A stretch of 64,000 bases of DNA from contig LR594584.1 of assembly GCA_901538445.1 (NCBI GenBank), forward strand, positions 1,024,655 through 1,088,654. The letters run 5' to 3'. A program made the translations under genes and the position numbers. Below, one piece after another: positions 61,169-64,000 of the stretch. Each line of letters begins with the position of its first letter. Position 1 is the stretch's first letter. This stretch comes from Gemmataceae bacterium. GTDB taxonomy: Bacteria; Planctomycetota; Planctomycetia; Gemmatales; Gemmataceae. A model generated the notes under the pieces. That model saw only the letters and a list, made by a program, of their open reading frames with translations, was not told where the DNA came from and did no database searches.

Positions 61169-64000
61169 TCAGTCCTCGTTCACCCGCGGGAGGCTCTCGC
61201 GCTCCTCGAGTTCGCGGTCGAACGCCTCCTGCTTCTCCTCGTACCGCCGCCGCTGGACCTCGAACGAGATCACCGCCTTCGGGTCGGCCTTCGGGTCGTT
61301 CTCGACCGTCAGCCCGCGGGTGAACTCCTTGCCGTCCACGGTGAGCGTCACGCGGTACGTGCCCGACGGCACGGTGCCGCCCTTCGGCCCGCTCAGGTTC
61401 CACTGCAGCCGGTGGAACCCGGCGTCGGCCGGGGCGGTGCGGAACTCCTTCACGGTGGCCCCGAGAGCGTCGGTCACCTTGAGCGACGCGGCCTTGCCGG
61501 GCTTCGTGACGAGGTACTCGAACGCGGCCCCGGGGGTCGGATTCGTGCCGTAGAACTTCCGCGCGTCCTTCGAGTACGGCGACTCGCGGCCTGCCTCGAA
61601 CTTCCACCGCACCGCGGCCGGCGGCGCAAACAGCGTCACCGGCTCCTTGAGCGGGTCGATGGTCTTCTCGTCCTTGCCGACGGTCTCGGTCCGCGGCGTC
61701 ATCTGGCGGATGCTGGACACGTCGAGAATCCACACGCTGCGGCCGTGCGTGCCGACGACGATGTCGCTCGCGGTCGTCGGCTGCGCGACCTCGTGGACCG
61801 CGACCGTCGGGAGGTTGTTGTTGATGTTCGCCCACGACGCGCCGCGGTTTACCGACGCCCAGAGGCCGAACTCGGTGCCGCAGTACAGCACGCTCGGGTT
61901 CGTGATGTCCTCGCGGAGCACGCGGGTCGAGCCGAACGCCGGGAGGTTCGCGGTGAGCGGCTTCCAGGTCGCGCCGTGGTCCTCGGTCACGAACAGGTAC
62001 GGCTTGTCGTCGTCGGACCGGTGCGCGTCGAGGCACACGTAGCACCGGCCCTCGGCGGCGCGGCTCGGCTCGATGCTCGACACCCACCGCGGCCCCGGCA
62101 GCCCGGCGGCCTTGAGCTTGTCGAGCACGCTCTCCCACTTCCCGCCGCCGTCGCGGGTGACCCACAGGTTGCCGTCGTCGGTGCCGGCCCACAGGACGTC
62201 GGCGCTCTTCGGGCTCTCGGCGATCGCGGAGACCGTCCCCTTCTTCGAGAGCGGCAACTCGGGGCTGATGGCCTTGAGGTCGCCGCCGCGGAACACCGAG
62301 CGGAACACGTACTGCGAGCCGCTGTAGAGGATGCCGGGGTTGTGGCTCGAAAGGATGAACGGGGTGTTCCAGTTGTACCGCAGCGGCTCGCCCGGCTTGA
62401 CCGACCCGCGGCCGATCCCGCGGCTCTCGCCGGTCCGCAGGTTCCGCCAGTTCATGCCGCCGTTCTGGCTCTCGGCGTACACCACGTCCGGGTCGCTCGG
62501 ATCCACCCGCATCACGAACCCGTCGCCGCCGTTGAGGAACAGCCAGTCGTCGCTGGTGGGGCCGGTGCCGCGGAGCGCCTGGCTCGGGCCGCCCCACGAG
62601 CCGTTGTCCTGGAGCCCGCCGTAGATGTTGTACGGCCGCTTGTTGTCCACCGCGACGTGGTAGAACTGGCCGATCGCGAAGTTGTTGTGGTGGTCCCACA
62701 CGGCCCCGCGGTCGTAGGTGCTGTAGAACCCGCCGTCGCCCCCGAGGATCATGTGCCGGCTGTCCCGCGGGTCGATCCACAGCGCGTGGTGGTCCGGGTG
62801 GACGCCGCCGACGGGCGAGCTGGCGAACTTCGCGCCGCCGTCGGCGCTCCGCCATAGTTGCAGGTCGCCGAGCACGTACACGACCTTCTCGTCGTTCGGG
62901 TCGCACCGCACCTGGCAGTAGTAGAACGGCCGCGGGTTCAGGCTGTTCACGCGGGCCCAGGTGCCGCCCCCGTCCTTGCTCACGAACACGCCGCCGGTCT
63001 GGAACCCGTCCTTGCCCTGGTCCTTCTGCACGTTCGGCTGCTGCCCGCCGACGACCGGCTGGAGCTGGAACGGCCGCGCCGCCGGGATCGCCTTCGCCCC
63101 GGCCGCGAGGGTGAGTTCCAGCACCAGCGGCTTGCCCTCGCGGGTGACGCCGAGCTTCACCTTGTCGCCGACCTTCAGCTTCGTGCGGGCCGCGGTCAGT
63201 TCCTTGGCGTCGGCGACCTTGGTGCCGTTGAGCGAGACGACCGTGTCGCCGGACTTCACCCCGGCCTTGTCGGCCGCGCCGTCCGGGGCCACGCCGGTCA
63301 CGACGAGCCCGCTCCCGAGCTGGATGCCGAGGCTCGGCGGGGCCGCGGGCCGCTCCGGGGTCTGGCGGGCCACGAGCTTGACGTCGAACGTCAGCTCCTT
63401 GTCGCCGCGCTTGACCGTGAACTTCACGACGTCGTCCGGCTTCTTCCGGGACATCACGTCGATCATCGTGTCGTAGTCCGGGAGCTTCGCGCCGTCGATC
63501 GCGACGATCACGTCGCCGTCCTTGACCCCGGCCTTGCCGAGCGAGCCGTCCTCGACGACCGACTCGATCTTCACCCCGCCGCCCTTGTCGGTGTCGCTGG
63601 AGATGCCGAGGTACACGGTGAGCGGGGGCCGGCCCTTGCCGACGTTCTCGGTGTCGATGATCGCGTACACGAGCCCCTTCGTCTTGCGGGAGTAGTCGAG
63701 CCCGATGCGGCCGGTCTTCACCGTGGGCAGGCCGTTGTTGAGCTTCGCGTCGGTGAGCTTCGTCCACGTCTTCCCCGCGTCGGTGCTCTTGAACAGCCCG
63801 CCGCCGGGGCCGTAGGTCACCTCGGGGCCGTACTGGTCCGGGCTGGGCCAGTCCTTCGCGTCGCCGAACGAGCCGTCGAACCCGTCCCGCCTCCGCTCCC
63901 ACATGCCGACGAGCAGCGCGTTCGGGTCGAACGGGTCCATGCGGAGGTCGATCGCGCCGGTGCGGTCGTCGACGTACAGGATCTTCTTCCAGGTCTTCCC
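61169..64000 (-). CDS. BNR/Asp-box propeller protein with two PDZ domains (partial at window end)
   Basis: At least 943 residues; the frame is open to the last base, so the N-terminus is outside. Asp-box/BNR blades (S-x-D-x-G-x-T-W: 'GLFKSTDAGKTWTKL', 'GVFVSKDGGGTWARVN', 'LWVTRDGGGKWESVL') form sialidase- or Vps10-type propellers. Between blades lie two PDZ-like domains ('AGVKDGDVIVAIDGAKLPDY' and 'AGVKSGDTVVSLNGTKVADA'). The C-terminus has a beta-rich domain ('FEYLVTKPGKAASLKVTDAL') and a charged helix ending 'RESLPRVNED'. Possibly an exported protein of unknown substrate; no sialidase active site is evident. Confidence 0.83.
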   Translation of the reverse strand, partial: GKTWKKILYVDDRTGAIDLRMDPFDPNALLVGMWERRRDGFDGSFGDAKDWPSPDQYGPEVTYGPGGGLFKSTDAGKTWTKLTDAKLNNGLPTVKTGRIGLDYSRKTKGLVYAIIDTENVGKGRPPLTVYLGISSDTDKGGGVKIESVVEDGSLGKAGVKDGDVIVAIDGAKLPDYDTMIDVMSRKKPDDVVKFTVKRGDKELTFDVKLVARQTPERPAAPPSLGIQLGSGLVVTGVAPDGAADKAGVKSGDTVVSLNGTKVADAKELTAARTKLKVGDKVKLGVTREGKPLVLELTLAAGAKAIPAARPFQLQPVVGGQQPNVQKDQGKDGFQTGGVFVSKDGGGTWARVNSLNPRPFYYCQVRCDPNDEKVVYVLGDLQLWRSADGGAKFASSPVGGVHPDHHALWIDPRDSRHMILGGDGGFYSTYDRGAVWDHHNNFAIGQFYHVAVDNKRPYNIYGGLQDNGSWGGPSQALRGTGPTSDDWLFLNGGDGFVMRVDPSDPDVVYAESQNGGMNWRNLRTGESRGIGRGSVKPGEPLRYNWNTPFILSSHNPGILYSGSQYVFRSVFRGGDLKAISPELPLSKKGTVSAIAESPKSADVLWAGTDDGNLWVTRDGGGKWESVLDKLKAAGLPGPRWVSSIEPSRAAEGRCYVCLDAHRSDDDKPYLFVTEDHGATWKPLTANLPAFGSTRVLREDITNPSVLYCGTEFGLWASVNRGASWANINNNLPTVAVHEVAQPTTASDIVVGTHGRSVWILDVSSIRQMTPRTETVGKDEKTIDPLKEPVTLFAPPAAVRWKFEAGRESPYSKDARKFYGTNPTPGAAFEYLVTKPGKAASLKVTDALGATVKEFRTAPADAGFHRLQWNLSGPKGGTVPSGTYRVTLTVDGKEFTRGLTVENDPKADPKAVISFEVQRRRYEEKQEAFDRELEERESLPRVNED

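Overview
The window is very GC-rich and has the gene content of a large-genome planctomycete, most likely of the Gemmata lineage (Gemmataceae). The evidence is a DUF1549/DUF1553 protein, many WD40, TPR, HEAT and BNR propeller proteins, a pabB/DUF447/beta-RFAP synthase cluster of the kind used for tetrahydromethanopterin (H4MPT) synthesis in C1-metabolising planctomycetes, and many long palindromic intergenic elements. I saw no tRNA, rRNA, CRISPR array, transposase gene or replication origin.

Layout. 1-7.3 kb: end of a WD40 protein, a small membrane protein, a TPR protein, two small unknown genes, then a COG0523 (CobW-type) metal GTPase with a WD40 protein. 7.3-9.9 kb: a small helical LEA-like protein and two tandem secreted TlpA-type thioredoxins. 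9.9-13.2 kb: pabB, a DUF447 gene and beta-RFAP synthase, probably linking p-aminobenzoate supply to H4MPT. 13.2-15.8 kb: a gene-poor stretch with a tandem repeat, a strong sigma70-like promoter driving two unknown small genes, and csrA. 15.9-19.7 kb: an Ntn-hydrolase asparaginase, a coiled-coil membrane protein, a pseudouridine synthase and pyrK.

19.8-36.2 kb: a complete 14-subunit complex I operon, nuoA to nuoN, all on the + strand. It is preceded by a terminator and by an 18-bp sequence that matches the Rex (NADH/NAD+ sensor) operator and overlaps a plausible -10 box. A small AT-richer unknown gene lies between nuoE and nuoF, and NuoJ carries a large hydrophilic insertion.

36.2-49.5 kb: a LOG-family protein, a DUF2203 protein, a PLP-dependent D-cysteine desulfhydrase/ACC deaminase-like enzyme, a DUF1549/DUF1553 protein, a YcjX-like P-loop protein divergent from a VOC protein, a secreted TPR protein and a large TadG/vWA surface protein. 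49.5-52.2 kb (minus strand): tmk and a lipoate block (lipB, an apparently frameshifted lipA, and a lipoyl-like domain lacking the acceptor lysine). 52.3-64 kb: a membrane glycosyltransferase-like protein, a HEAT/propeller protein, a lipoprotein, an MlaD-like MCE protein, an SMP-30/sugar-dehydrogenase fusion and a BNR-propeller/PDZ protein that runs off the window.

The most striking structural theme is a set of long, often AT-richer intergenic palindromes. They end just before start codons, and in several cases they supply the stop codon or C-terminal residues of the upstream gene.
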